Shown here one piece after another: positions 6,871 to 15,157 of a stretch of DNA of 64,000 bases; within the stretch, counting starts at the first letter, position 1, and every line of letters begins with the position of its first letter. The position numbers and the translations under genes were made by a program. The notes beneath the pieces are model-generated. The model worked only from the letters and a program-made list of their open reading frames with translations. It was not told the DNA's origin and did not search any database. This DNA is from Oscillospiraceae bacterium (GTDB taxonomy: Bacteria; Bacillota; Clostridia; Oscillospirales; Ruminococcaceae), in the NCBI GenBank assembly GCA_021203065.1, contig JAJQBX010000025.1:62001-126000 (forward strand), written 5' to 3'.

Positions 6871-8754
6871 CTAACGCAGCTTCTTCATCACCATCGCCGA
6901 AATCGGCGGGACGAAAACGCCCTCGCAATAGGTCGCAAGTGGGGTCAGCGATGCTTTTATGTCGGTGATATGGAGCTGCCATTCGCCGTCGGGAAGACCT
7001 ATCATCTTCGCCCTCGGAATCGGGTTCACGAGAATCAGCAGTTCTTCGTTCTCATCGAAAAGATGAACCATGATTGTGCCGTCGGGGGAGGGGAGAATTT
7101 CCGAATGGGAAAGAACCTCCGTCCTAAGAGACAGCCTCAGCAGATGATGCGCCTTTCTGAAAGCTATGAGACCCTTGTAGTAGTCGACCGTAAGCTTGTT
7201 TTCGGCAATAGACCACCATTTGAGAGAGTTGACGCTGTCAGGAGAGCGGTAGCTGTTTCTGTCATAGTCGCCGTTTCCAAGAGGCTTTGAGCGGAGGAAC
7301 TCCTGCCCCGCCTGAATAAACGGTATTCCCTGAGCCAAGAAGACCAGTGCCGCCGCAAGCCTTGCCATCTTTTTTCTGTCACGCTCGTGCGCACTGCTCG
7401 AAACGGCTAACTTGTCCCAGAGGGTGAGGTTGTCGTGAGCTTCGACATAGTTGACAATCTGGTATGGGTGGCAGTTCCAGTCCTGCTTGCCGAGTAAGCC
7501 GTCAGCAACCGGTTGCCTCAGATGGAAGTTGCCGCTTATGTAGCCGGTCGCCTTGTCGACGAACGTTCCGCCTTTTATGGCGTCACGGTAGTTGTCGTTG
7601 AAATATGCGGCGTAGGGCGTGCTGTAGGAATTGATTTTGCTTGCGGATTTCTCGCCATCAAGTGCTAAGTCTCCGCCTGTCCAGCCCTCGCCGTAGATGA
7701 TGGTGTGCGGGTTGATAGCCGCCAGCTTCTTCGAAATCTCGTTTATCGTGTCTATATCGAGGCAAGCCATCAGGTCAAACCTGAAGCCGTCAATCTTATA
7801 CTCCGTCGCCCAGTATAAAACCGAATCGACGATGTATTTTCTGACCATCGCACGCTCGGAGGCGATCTCATTTCCACAGCCTGAGCCGTTAGAGAGCTTG
7901 CAGTCACGGTATCTGTAGTAGTATTCGGGATAGGCTTTGCTCAGGTATGAGTCGACCGACTTGAAAGTGTGGTTGTAGACGACGTCCATAACGACGCCGA
8001 TGCCGTTTTTATGAAGAGCCAAGACCAGCTCTTTATACTCTTTTATTCTCACCGATGGGTCAAACGGGTTTGTTGAGTATGAGCCCTCAGGAACATTGTA
8101 GTTTTCCGGGTCGTAGCCCCAGTTGTAGGAGTATTCCGGGTGCGCCTCGTCAAGCCTGTCAAAGTCGAAAACTGGCATAAGCTGGACGTGGGTGACGCCA
8201 AGGTCTTTTATGTGACTGAGGCATGTCGGCTCGCCGCCGTGGGTTCTACTATTCTCAACGGTGAATGCCGGGAACTTGCCCCGAAGCTCCGGCTCAATTC
8301 CGCTCGATTCGTCGACAGAGAAGTCTCTCACGCTGACCTCATAGATAATTGCGTCGGTGTTCGCCTTGAGGGGAACATAGCCATAGTCATCCCAGCCATC
8401 GGGATTGAGTGTTGACGGGTCGATGATACAGCCCTTGTCGCCATTGACACCCGCCGCTCTTGCGTAGGGGTCGACGCCCTCGGTGGTCTTGCCGCCGTAG
8501 GTATATTTATATGTGTAGAAGATGCCATAGAGTGATTCCGAATGGGTGTATCTCCACACACCGAGTTCACTTTTTGTCATAGGAGCGCACAGGTAGGGGC
8601 TTTCATCGCCGCCGTGCTTATACAGGCAGACCGCCACAGCCTCCGCTTCCGGTGCCCAGACAGAAAACTCCGTCTCCAGCTCCGTTACCTCTACCCCTAA
8701 AGCTCCATCGTACCTGTAATTTGAATCAATATATTCTGCCTTTTTGGAATCCAT
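6871..8754 (-). CDS. pulA: type I pullulanase (GH13)
   Basis: 627 residues. An N-terminal CBM48-like beta-sandwich precedes a GH13 TIM barrel with the type I pullulanase signature YNWGYDP. The conserved regions are DVVYNH, GFRFDLMAC (nucleophile Asp), IYGEGW (acid/base Glu) and VEAHDNLTLWDK (transition-state Asp). It hydrolyses alpha-1,6 branches of pullulan and glycogen or starch limit dextrins. No signal peptide is visible, so it probably acts inside the cell. The ATG at 8754 follows GGAGGAAAG; the frame extends to a TTG at 8766 that overlaps this site. A promoter lies at 8798-8826. Confidence 0.95.
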   Translation of the reverse strand: MDSKKAEYIDSNYRYDGALGVEVTELETEFSVWAPEAEAVAVCLYKHGGDESPYLCAPMTKSELGVWRYTHSESLYGIFYTYKYTYGGKTTEGVDPYARAAGVNGDKGCIIDPSTLNPDGWDDYGYVPLKANTDAIIYEVSVRDFSVDESSGIEPELRGKFPAFTVENSRTHGGEPTCLSHIKDLGVTHVQLMPVFDFDRLDEAHPEYSYNWGYDPENYNVPEGSYSTNPFDPSVRIKEYKELVLALHKNGIGVVMDVVYNHTFKSVDSYLSKAYPEYYYRYRDCKLSNGSGCGNEIASERAMVRKYIVDSVLYWATEYKIDGFRFDLMACLDIDTINEISKKLAAINPHTIIYGEGWTGGDLALDGEKSASKINSYSTPYAAYFNDNYRDAIKGGTFVDKATGYISGNFHLRQPVADGLLGKQDWNCHPYQIVNYVEAHDNLTLWDKLAVSSSAHERDRKKMARLAAALVFLAQGIPFIQAGQEFLRSKPLGNGDYDRNSYRSPDSVNSLKWWSIAENKLTVDYYKGLIAFRKAHHLLRLSLRTEVLSHSEILPSPDGTIMVHLFDENEELLILVNPIPRAKMIGLPDGEWQLHITDIKASLTPLATYCEGVFVPPISAMVMKKLR

Positions 8755-8797
8755 ACTTTCCTCCAACGGTAGTAATCTTTAGCATACGCCAATTTGT

Positions 8798-8826
8798 ATT
8801 ATAACTCATTCCGCAACATTTTTCAA
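8798..8826 (-). promoter_or_regulatory. promoter of pulA
   Basis: Minus strand: TTGAAA (8826-8821), 17-bp spacer, TATAAT (8803-8798), about 45 bp upstream of the pulA start. Confidence 0.7.
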
Positions 8827-8887
8827 GTCCATTGTGACAGTAAGCTGAAAAACATAAGGGTATACTCGAAAAATATTGTAAATAGGG

Positions 8888-8916
8888 TTGACTTTTCGAC
8901 ACTAACATTGTAAAAT
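8888..8916 (+). promoter_or_regulatory. promoter of rnpB
   Basis: TTGACT at 8888-8893, 17-bp spacer, TAAAAT at 8911-8916. It ends about 7 bp before the P1 stem of RNase P RNA, which is the right distance for the transcription start. Confidence 0.8.
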
Positions 8917-8921
8917 ATATC

Positions 8922-9282
8922 AGTCTGCGAGTAAGCTATACGGCAGCGGACGTCACTTTTGTAGTGGCGGATGAGGAAAGTCCGAGCATCACAGAGCAAA
9001 ACAGCTGATAACGTCAGCCGAGGGCGACCTTAGGGAAAGTGCAACAGAAATAAACCGCCCGGGATTTCCGGGTAAGGATGGAAAGGCGAGGCAAGAGCTC
9101 ACCGGAGCGTGGGAGACCACGCTGCCATGTAAACCCTGTTTGATGCAACACCGTTTGGAACGAAATATCAACGTCTGCTCGGCGGGTATTTTGTAATAGG
9201 TGGCTGGAGCTCTCTGGCGACAGAGAGCGTAGATAGATTGCCGTACACGACAGAACTCGGCTTACAGGCTTGGTCGCAGAGC
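8922..9282 (+). ncRNA. rnpB: RNase P RNA, bacterial class A
   Basis: The universally conserved blocks are present: GAGGAAAGTCCGAGC near 8969 and ACAGAACTCGGCTTACAGG near 9249. The ends pair as helix P1: TCTGCGA (8924-8930) with TCGCAGA (9274-9280), with AAGC/GCTT continuing inside. It is the catalytic RNA that matures tRNA 5' ends. No strong terminator follows, so the transcript may run on into the lipoprotein gene. Confidence 0.96.
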
Positions 9283-9355
9283 ATGAATAATTACCCTTTG
9301 AAAAAGGAAAAATAAAAATATTTCCGCAGATTATTGGCGGAAGACGGAGGCTTTT

Positions 9356-10075
9356 ATGCTGAACAAGAAACTTTTAAGAATTTTTCTCTGCCTTATGACG
9401 GCTGTGATGGTGCTCTTCGCATTTTCGGGCTGTGGCGACTCCACGGCTGACGAGGAAGACGATGAGAGCGTAAGCTCATCCGATGAGACCCCAACCGAAA
9501 GCGAAACCAAGAGCGGAGAAAACGACGTTACTCTTGGCTTGAGCGACGGGGATACCTATGTCTCAAGAGACGACTACTATCTTCTTGGCGACTACTTCTA
9601 CACCGAATCCTACCGCATCGAGACAACCGACGGCATTGTAACCGAGCTTGGTCTTGACATGTATCTCAGCTATGATGAGGACAGCGGCTATTCCGACCCC
9701 GACGGAGTCTTGGCAGTATACTATGACGAAGAGGGCGTCATGACCGGCTATGAAGCTTATGTCGGGCTTAATCCCGTCCGCCAGATGGTGAGCTATCAGA
9801 TTGGAACCGATTCCTCCTACTACACCAGCATGATCCTCGACAGCGACGGCAACACAACCGGAGTCGTCTGGGAGAACTATGTCTTATACTCCGACACCGG
9901 CATCACCTACTATTACACCGGAAGCGAGACCTATTATGAGGACGGCTCAACCGAGCGCACCTATCAGGAGGAGTACACCGTTTCCGACGACGGAGTCCTG
10001 ACCCTTACGAAGACCACTACGAAGGAGTATGACGAGGACGGAAACGTGACCACCGACGAGACGGTTGAGTACTAA
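9356..10075 (+). CDS. hypothetical lipoprotein, acidic
   Basis: 239 residues. It has a lipoprotein signal peptide with lipobox FSGC at about residue 26, then a Ser/Glu/Asp-rich linker, then a Tyr- and Asp-rich beta-type domain with repeating TYY/YEDG elements (GITYYYTGSETYYEDGSTE). No catalytic motif or family is recognised. The tail resembles the wedge-like repeats of secreted proteins made of short YDEDGN units, so an extracellular binding or structural role is conceivable, but this is inference. GACGGAGG precedes the ATG, and a small hairpin TTCCGC/GCGGAA sits just before it. Confidence 0.75.
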   Translation: MLNKKLLRIFLCLMTAVMVLFAFSGCGDSTADEEDDESVSSSDETPTESETKSGENDVTLGLSDGDTYVSRDDYYLLGDYFYTESYRIETTDGIVTELGLDMYLSYDEDSGYSDPDGVLAVYYDEEGVMTGYEAYVGLNPVRQMVSYQIGTDSSYYTSMILDSDGNTTGVVWENYVLYSDTGITYYYTGSETYYEDGSTERTYQEEYTVSDDGVLTLTKTTTKEYDEDGNVTTDETVEY

Positions 10076-10135
10076 AACTCCATTTCCGGCAAATTCTGCG
10101 GCTTTGAAGTTCGTTTTTCTTGGGCAAAATGCCTC

Positions 10136-10164
10136 TTGACATGAGGGCGCAAAAATGCTAAAAT
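10136..10164 (+). promoter_or_regulatory. promoter of the MATE gene leader
   Basis: TTGACA at 10136-10141, 17-bp spacer, TAAAAT at 10159-10164. The predicted start near 10171 is only about five bases upstream of a complete terminator hairpin. Confidence 0.75.
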
Positions 10165-10175
10165 AAAATTACAGT

Positions 10176-10218
10176 GAGTTGCAAACGGCGTAAATCCGGC
10201 TGTTTGCAGCTCTTTTTT
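10176..10218 (+). terminator. terminator/attenuator in the MATE leader
   Basis: GAGTTGCAAACGGC (10176-10189) pairs with GCTGTTTGCAGCTC (10199-10212), a 14-bp stem with two G-U pairs, followed immediately by TTTTTT. It lies between a strong promoter and the MATE start codon, so it should stop most transcripts after about 45 nt unless relieved. It could also serve the upstream lipoprotein transcript. Confidence 0.8.
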
Positions 10219-10256
10219 GTTTGTAAAAATATATTTTTCATAATACGGAGGATTAT

Positions 10257-11672
10257 ATGGAACAAAAGTCAAATTCGTTTCTCGAAACGGAGAAAATAGG
10301 CACGCTGATGCGCAAATACAGCGTCCCCTGCATAATTTCGCTTTTGGTCGCCGCTCTTTATAACATCGTCGACCAGATATTCATCGCCAATAGCTACCTT
10401 GGCTCAAACGGCAATTCTGCGAACACGGTTGTCTATCCCTTAACGGTAGTTGCACTTGCAATTGCAGTTTTAATCGGCGACGGCTGCTGTGCATTCATTT
10501 CGATAAGTCTTGGAGCGGGCAAGGATGAGGACGCCCACAAGAGCGTCGGAAACGCAGTCGTTCTCTGCGTGATAGTAAGCCTCATTTTAGCCGCCTGCTA
10601 CATGATTTTTGCGAACCCGATACTGACGGCATTCGGCGGAAGAGTCAACGACGAGACGTTTGCAAACGCAAAGGAATACTTCTTCTACATCTCGCTTGGA
10701 GTTCCGTTCTACATGTTCGGTCAGGCGATGAACCCCATCATCCGTTCCGACGGAAGCCCCAAATTTGCAATGGCGGCAACCGTTTCTGGTGCAGTCGTCA
10801 ACATCATCTTGGACCCCATCTTCATCTATGTCTGCAAGTGGGGAATGATGGGTGCGGCAGTTGCAACGGTTGCAGGTCAGGTCCTGACAGCAGGACTTTC
10901 CATCTGGTATCTCTGCCACATGAAGGCACTGAAGCTCCACAAGTCGAGCTTCGGACTCTTCCCGAGACTGATGAAGAAGTTTCTGCCGCTTGGCATAACA
11001 AGTCTTCTTTCCCAGATTTCGATAGTCGTGACGATGCTTGTCTACAACAACGTCTGCATCAAGTACGGCGCACTTGACGAGATTTTCGGTCAGGAAGCAT
11101 ACTCCCAGATCCCGATGGCGGTTTTGGGAATCGTCATGAAGTTCTATCAGATAGTCATTTCTATTGCAATCGGTCTTGCGGCAGGGTGCATCCCGGTTGT
11201 CGGCTACAATGTCGGCGCAGGAAGAGGGGACAGAGCAAAGAAGCTTTTAACCTATCTCATAGCCGCAGAGGCTATCGTCGGAGCAGTCGGGCTCTTCATC
11301 GTCGAGGTCTTCCCCAAGCAGCTTATCGGCATTTTCGGAGCGGCAAACGAGAGCGTCTACTACACCGAATTCGCAATCAAGAGCTTCAGAATCTATCTCT
11401 GCATGCTCATCCCGTCTCTCGTCAACAAGGGCACATTCATCTATCTTCAGGCTCTTGGAAAAGCGGTTGTATCTTCGGCAATATCTCTTATCCGTGAGAT
11501 TGTCCTCGGCGCAGGTCTTGCGCTGATTCTCCCAATCTTCTTCGGGCTCGACGGACTTCTCTGGTCGTTCCCGATTGCGGACTTTGTGACGCTCATCGTT
11601 GCGGCAGTCGTTCTGGTCAGAGTGTACAAACAGCTCAGTCAGCCGGACTTCAACAAAGCTCATGTAAGCTGA
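10257..11672 (+). CDS. MATE family efflux transporter
   Basis: 471 residues and about twelve predicted membrane helices in two six-helix bundles, the MATE fold. The N-terminal half has VPCIISLLVAALYNIVDQIF and a conserved QAMNPIIRSDGSPKFAM segment typical of the VmrA/NorM-like group. These proteins export cationic drugs or metabolites in exchange for Na+ or H+. CGGAGG precedes the ATG. Expression is probably governed by the short terminator-bearing leader directly upstream. A good terminator follows at 11699-11739. Confidence 0.92.
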   Translation: MEQKSNSFLETEKIGTLMRKYSVPCIISLLVAALYNIVDQIFIANSYLGSNGNSANTVVYPLTVVALAIAVLIGDGCCAFISISLGAGKDEDAHKSVGNAVVLCVIVSLILAACYMIFANPILTAFGGRVNDETFANAKEYFFYISLGVPFYMFGQAMNPIIRSDGSPKFAMAATVSGAVVNIILDPIFIYVCKWGMMGAAVATVAGQVLTAGLSIWYLCHMKALKLHKSSFGLFPRLMKKFLPLGITSLLSQISIVVTMLVYNNVCIKYGALDEIFGQEAYSQIPMAVLGIVMKFYQIVISIAIGLAAGCIPVVGYNVGAGRGDRAKKLLTYLIAAEAIVGAVGLFIVEVFPKQLIGIFGAANESVYYTEFAIKSFRIYLCMLIPSLVNKGTFIYLQALGKAVVSSAISLIREIVLGAGLALILPIFFGLDGLLWSFPIADFVTLIVAAVVLVRVYKQLSQPDFNKAHVS

Positions 11673-11698
11673 TTCATCTTTCCTTAATATTTCAAAAA

Positions 11699-11739
11699 GG
11701 CTTCGTGCGGGAAACTCTCCCGTACGAAGTCTTTATTTT
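11699..11739 (+). terminator. intrinsic terminator after the MATE gene
   Basis: GGCTTCGTGCGGGA pairs with TCCCGTACGAAGTC (two G-U pairs), followed by TTTATTTT. Confidence 0.85.
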
Positions 11740-11780
11740 CGCCTTAACACAAAATAAATCGGGAATTTATGAAAATATGC

Positions 11781-11809
11781 TTGCAACAGTCCGGAATTTC
11801 TGGTATGCT
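11781..11809 (+). promoter_or_regulatory. promoter of the phospholipase C-like operon
   Basis: TTGCAA at 11781-11786, 17-bp spacer, TATGCT at 11804-11809, 20 bp upstream of the start codon. Confidence 0.6.
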
Positions 11810-11828
11810 ATAAGTTGGTGATATAAAA

Positions 11829-12692
11829 ATGCCTTCAACTTATGCGCATTATGTACTTGGCAGGGATATTCTCCGCCGGTATTCAGATGAGGTCAGAAAT
11901 GTCCTCAGAAATAATCTTAAAATCTATCAGATTGGGCTTCACGGTCCCAATATTCTTTTCTACTATAAGCCTCTCACGAAAAATCCGATAAGACAGCTTG
12001 GCGGGGATTTGCATGACAGACCGGCTTCGGAGTTCTTCAAAAACGCCGTTTCAGTTGCAAATTCGGCTGAATCGGAGGAGGAGAGAAACCGAAGACTTTC
12101 CTATGCCATGGGCTTTGTCGGGCACTTTGCCTTGGACAGCATGTGTCACGGCTATGTCGAGAAAAAGCTCACTGTCAGCGGAGTTACCCATGCCGAAATC
12201 GAGGTTGAGTTTGACCGGTATCTCATGCTCAGCGACGGTCTTAATCCCGTCACCCACCACCTGACAGGGCACATCCATCCGACGGATGAGAATGCCCGTA
12301 TTATGGCTCTGTTTTTCGACGATGTTTCCTCCCGGGAAGCAAAAGTGGCGATCCGTTCGTTCGTCACTTATAATGGTTTACTGGTCGCACCTAATGACGC
12401 AAAGCGACTTCTTATATATTCCGTCCTTGCGGCGTCCGGTAATTACAAGGGTATGCACGGAATGGTCGTCAATAAAAAGCCTAACCCGAAGTGTCAGGAC
12501 TCAAATCTCCGACTCGAAAAGCTTATGCGTAAGTCGGAGGAGCTCTGTTTAAAACTCAGCGACAATTTGCTCAGATATGCCAACGGGGAAGAGGAGCTTC
12601 ACCCGTGGTTCGGGAAGACCTTTGAGAAGGGCGACGACTGGCAGGCAATACCTATACTATCCGCCGAGGAGGAAAGACATTATGAAGTTTAA
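11829..12692 (+). CDS. zinc-dependent phospholipase C domain protein
   Basis: 287 residues. Conserved His/Asp residues of the zinc-dependent phospholipase C fold (PF00882-like) are visible: TYAHYVLG near residue 4, IGLHGPNILFYY around 36-47, and GFVGHFALDSMCHGYVE around 95-111. No signal peptide is seen, unlike secreted clostridial phospholipases, so it belongs to the cytoplasmic branch of unknown substrate. Translation is probably coupled to the downstream transporter, whose ATG lies inside its last codons. Confidence 0.8.
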   Translation: MPSTYAHYVLGRDILRRYSDEVRNVLRNNLKIYQIGLHGPNILFYYKPLTKNPIRQLGGDLHDRPASEFFKNAVSVANSAESEEERNRRLSYAMGFVGHFALDSMCHGYVEKKLTVSGVTHAEIEVEFDRYLMLSDGLNPVTHHLTGHIHPTDENARIMALFFDDVSSREAKVAIRSFVTYNGLLVAPNDAKRLLIYSVLAASGNYKGMHGMVVNKKPNPKCQDSNLRLEKLMRKSEELCLKLSDNLLRYANGEEELHPWFGKTFEKGDDWQAIPILSAEEERHYEV

Positions 12693-13935
12693 AATGACCC
12701 CGCAGGAAAAGAAGTGGGTTCTTTACGACGTCGGAAACTCAGCGTTTACGATGCTCGTGGCGACACTGCTTCCAATCTACTTCCATGTTCTTGCGGCAGA
12801 CGCCGGAATTTCGGAAACCGATTATCTGGCATACTGGGGCTACACCACGTCTATTGCCACAATAGTAGTAGCAATCTTAGGACCGACGCTTGGCACAGCC
12901 TCCGACATCAAGGGCGTCAAGAAGATAATCTTTATGATCGCAATGCTCGTTGGAGCAGTAGGCTGCATAGCACTTGGATTCATCCAGTCGTGGCTATGGT
13001 TCTTGATCTTATTCGCAATCGCAAAGATCGCCTATCAGCTGAGCCTCGTTGTATATGACTCGATGCTGACAGATGTCACATCGGAGGAGCGGATGGACGA
13101 AATTTCCGCTCAGGGCTACGCTTGGGGCTACATAGGAAGCTGTGTGCCGTTCATCATCTGCATCGCTGTCTATGCTCTTCAGACTATGGAGATTCTCCCC
13201 ATCAGCCTTGGCGTTGCGATGGCAATCGATTTCGCTATCACCGCTGTCTGGTGGGTTGCAATGGCAATTCCGCTCGTTAAGAGCTACAAGCAGGTTCACT
13301 ATGTTGAGAAAACCGACAAGCCGGTTGCGGCAAGCTTCAAGCGCTTGGGCGGAGTTTTCAGAGAATTAGGCAAGAATAAGAAGGCACTCTTCTTCCTTAT
13401 CGCATTCTTCTTCTACATCGACGGCGTTTACACCATTATCGATATGGCTACAACCTATGGCGAATCTCTGGGACTGAGCAGCATCGGACTGGTGCTTGCG
13501 CTCCTCGTCACCCAGATTGTCGCATTCCCTGCGGCACTGGTATTCGGACGTCTTTCAAGAAAGTATGAATCGGGCAAGCTTCTTATAATCTGCATAATAG
13601 CATATTTCTTCATCGTCGTCTATGCAATATTCCTGCGGCAGCTCTATCAGTTCTGGATATTGGCAGTTTCAGTAGGACTCTTCCAAGGCGCAATCCAGTC
13701 GCTTTCACGCTCCTATTTCACCAAAATCATCCCTCCCGAAAAGTCGGGCGAATACTTCGGAATCTATGACATCTGCGGCAAGGGAGCAAGCTTTATCGGA
13801 ACGACACTCGTCTCCGTTGTAGCCCAGATCACAAACAACTCCAGTGCCGGTGTCGGAGCACTTGCTGTCATGTTCGTAATCGGCGGAGTGTTCTTCGTCC
13901 TGACAGATAAGATGCCTGCCAAAGAGCAAAAATAA
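12682..13935 (+). CDS. MFS transporter, UMF1/Atg22-like
   Basis: 417 residues, about twelve membrane helices. The N-terminus KKWVLYDVGNSAFTMLVAT is the hallmark of the UMF1 (Atg22-like) branch of the major facilitator superfamily, and LGTASDIKGVKK is the helix 2-3 loop. The family includes vacuolar amino acid exporters of fungi; bacterial substrates are not established. The ATG at 12682 follows GAGGAGGAAAG and overlaps the phospholipase stop by 11 bp; the longer frame from 12577 only shadows that gene. Confidence 0.85.
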   Translation: MKFKMTPQEKKWVLYDVGNSAFTMLVATLLPIYFHVLAADAGISETDYLAYWGYTTSIATIVVAILGPTLGTASDIKGVKKIIFMIAMLVGAVGCIALGFIQSWLWFLILFAIAKIAYQLSLVVYDSMLTDVTSEERMDEISAQGYAWGYIGSCVPFIICIAVYALQTMEILPISLGVAMAIDFAITAVWWVAMAIPLVKSYKQVHYVEKTDKPVAASFKRLGGVFRELGKNKKALFFLIAFFFYIDGVYTIIDMATTYGESLGLSSIGLVLALLVTQIVAFPAALVFGRLSRKYESGKLLIICIIAYFFIVVYAIFLRQLYQFWILAVSVGLFQGAIQSLSRSYFTKIIPPEKSGEYFGIYDICGKGASFIGTTLVSVVAQITNNSSAGVGALAVMFVIGGVFFVLTDKMPAKEQK

Positions 13936-13944
13936 GGAAATCCC

Positions 13945-14298
13945 ATGGGCTTAAAAAGCGATCTGCAAACACTCAAAACCTTTTCTGACAACCCATATGA
14001 CGCAAAATATCGACCGAAGAAGGAGATGATAAAGCTCTATATCCGACTTCAGGTGTGGCTTCTTCTGCTCCTTGGGTTCTCAGCGCAGGTCTACATAATA
14101 GTGACAGGACCGCTGTCAATATACTGGATAGTTTTCTTCTGGCGTTCGAGGGAATACTGGAAGGACCTCGGCTGGAAGATGCGCTACTATTATCTCCCAA
14201 CCCTCGTCACCCTTGTCATAGGACTTTTCATCTGCATCCAGCAGTATTTCATCACCGGGATTGAGTGGTTTGTGAATAGGTATATGTTTTACATATGA
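13945..14298 (+). CDS. small membrane protein of unknown function
   Basis: 117 residues with a cytoplasmic-looking charged N-terminus (about 30 residues) and hydrophobic segments near residues 32-66 and 83-101 separated by a WRSREYWKDLGWKMR loop. No known family is recognised. It follows the MFS gene by 9 bp with AAGGAAAT before the ATG, so it belongs to the same operon and may be a transporter partner. Confidence 0.7.
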   Translation: MGLKSDLQTLKTFSDNPYDAKYRPKKEMIKLYIRLQVWLLLLLGFSAQVYIIVTGPLSIYWIVFFWRSREYWKDLGWKMRYYYLPTLVTLVIGLFICIQQYFITGIEWFVNRYMFYI

Positions 14299-14299
14299 C

Positions 14300-14337
14300 A
14301 ATAAAATCAGGGACTTGCGGAAGCCCCGGATTTTATT
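14300..14337. terminator. bidirectional terminator between the membrane-protein operon and relE
   Basis: AATAAAATC (14300-14308) pairs with GATTTTATT (14329-14337) around an inner GGG/CCC stem. The A and T tracts on both sides suit both convergent transcripts. Confidence 0.75.
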
Positions 14338-14665
14338 CTGTGTCCATTCTTTCCAGAACGCCTTTCTGGTCTCTTCTGGCATAGGTGACCGCAGTGACAT
14401 AGACAACTGACGAATCTTCGTCTACCCAATAGTAAGCATAGAAGTTTCTGACAATCAATTTTCTTATGCCTCGGCTTCGCCAAGGCTCTTCGTCGACGAG
14501 CTGAAAACGCTCCGGCATCTGATCAAGCTTCATCATGTCAGCCCGAATCTTCTTTATGAGATTGCGGGCGGCATCAGGGTTCTGCAGCTGATAGAGAATA
14601 TAGTCACGGATTTCCGCCATCTGATTTATTGCAAGTGGGGAAAGCCTCACTTTGTATGTCTTCAT
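14333..14665 (-). CDS. RelE/ParE-family toxin
   Basis: 110 residues. The RelE/ParE fold is recognised from VRLSPLAINQMAEIRDYI at the N-terminus and the C-terminal block SRGIRKLIVRNFYAYYWVDE with basic residues. RelE-type toxins cleave mRNA on the ribosome, ParE types poison gyrase; the sequence does not decide between them. Its ATG overlaps the antitoxin stop (TGATG), the classic arrangement for a type II toxin-antitoxin operon. Confidence 0.88.
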   Translation of the reverse strand: MKTYKVRLSPLAINQMAEIRDYILYQLQNPDAARNLIKKIRADMMKLDQMPERFQLVDEEPWRSRGIRKLIVRNFYAYYWVDEDSSVVYVTAVTYARRDQKGVLERMDTE

Positions 14666-14964
14666 CAGATACCTCTCAGCAACTCTGTAAACGCTTCATC
14701 AGCGGGAATCGATTCGCCGTTTTTGACCTGATTGAGTCCTGTCTCCATCATGGCATCAAATTCCGCCTTTGTCATTTCGTCACGGGCTTTTGGGGTGCTC
14801 GGCATCGTCAGCGTGTATGGGATGCCGTTTTTCAGAATAATTTGCTTGTACAGAGAGTTGATAACTGCAGAGACAGACAGCCCAAGCTCAGCTATAATAG
14901 CCTCAGCCTCAGTCTTGACCTCTGGCTCAACCCTTGCAGTTACATTTGCACTTTTGACAGCCAT
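14665..14964 (-). CDS. DinJ/RelB-family antitoxin
   Basis: 99 residues. The N-terminal ribbon-helix-helix (SANVTARVEPEVKTEAEAI, then GLSVSAVINSLYKQI) is typical of DinJ/RelB. The C-terminal part (FDAMMETGLNQVKNGE) would wrap the toxin. The ATG at 14964 was preferred because AAAGGCGG lies 8 bp upstream; an earlier in-frame ATG exists at 14982. A palindromic operator covers the -35 region of its promoter, consistent with autorepression. Confidence 0.88.
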   Translation of the reverse strand: MAVKSANVTARVEPEVKTEAEAIIAELGLSVSAVINSLYKQIILKNGIPYTLTMPSTPKARDEMTKAEFDAMMETGLNQVKNGESIPADEAFTELLRGI

Positions 14965-14988
14965 GCAAACACCGCCTTTCATGCCTCT

Positions 14989-15020
14989 ATTATAGCATAT
15001 TGTATCGCAAGTTGCAATAC
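14989..15020 (-). promoter_or_regulatory. promoter and operator of the toxin-antitoxin operon
   Basis: Minus strand: TTGCAA (15017-15012), 17-bp spacer, TATAAT (14994-14989). The imperfect palindrome GTATCGCAA-G-TTGCAATAC (15002-15020) covers the -35 box, a plausible site for the DinJ-type ribbon-helix-helix. Confidence 0.75.
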
Positions 15021-15111
15021 GTTTTTACAATTTATATTCTCCTGTTTTTCGCAACACTTTTATTGAAAATTTCTGCCGGTTTGGGCAATAATTTTCAATG
15101 ACCTCAGAGTT

Positions 15112-15157
15112 AGCCCCTTCTGAAAGGGGAGGTGGCGGCGAAGCCGTCGGAGGGGTT
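15112..15157. repeat. palindromic two-hairpin repeat, copy C
   Basis: A CCCCTTCTGAAAGGGG hairpin, a CGGC-GAA-GCCG hairpin, then GGAGGGGTTT. It ends exactly at the stop codon of the BceB-type permease. Confidence 0.8.

Noticed and set aside
10072..10272. 66-codon frame on the minus strand before the MATE gene
   Set aside because: It overlaps the promoter, the terminator hairpin and the MATE ribosome site and has no start signals of its own.
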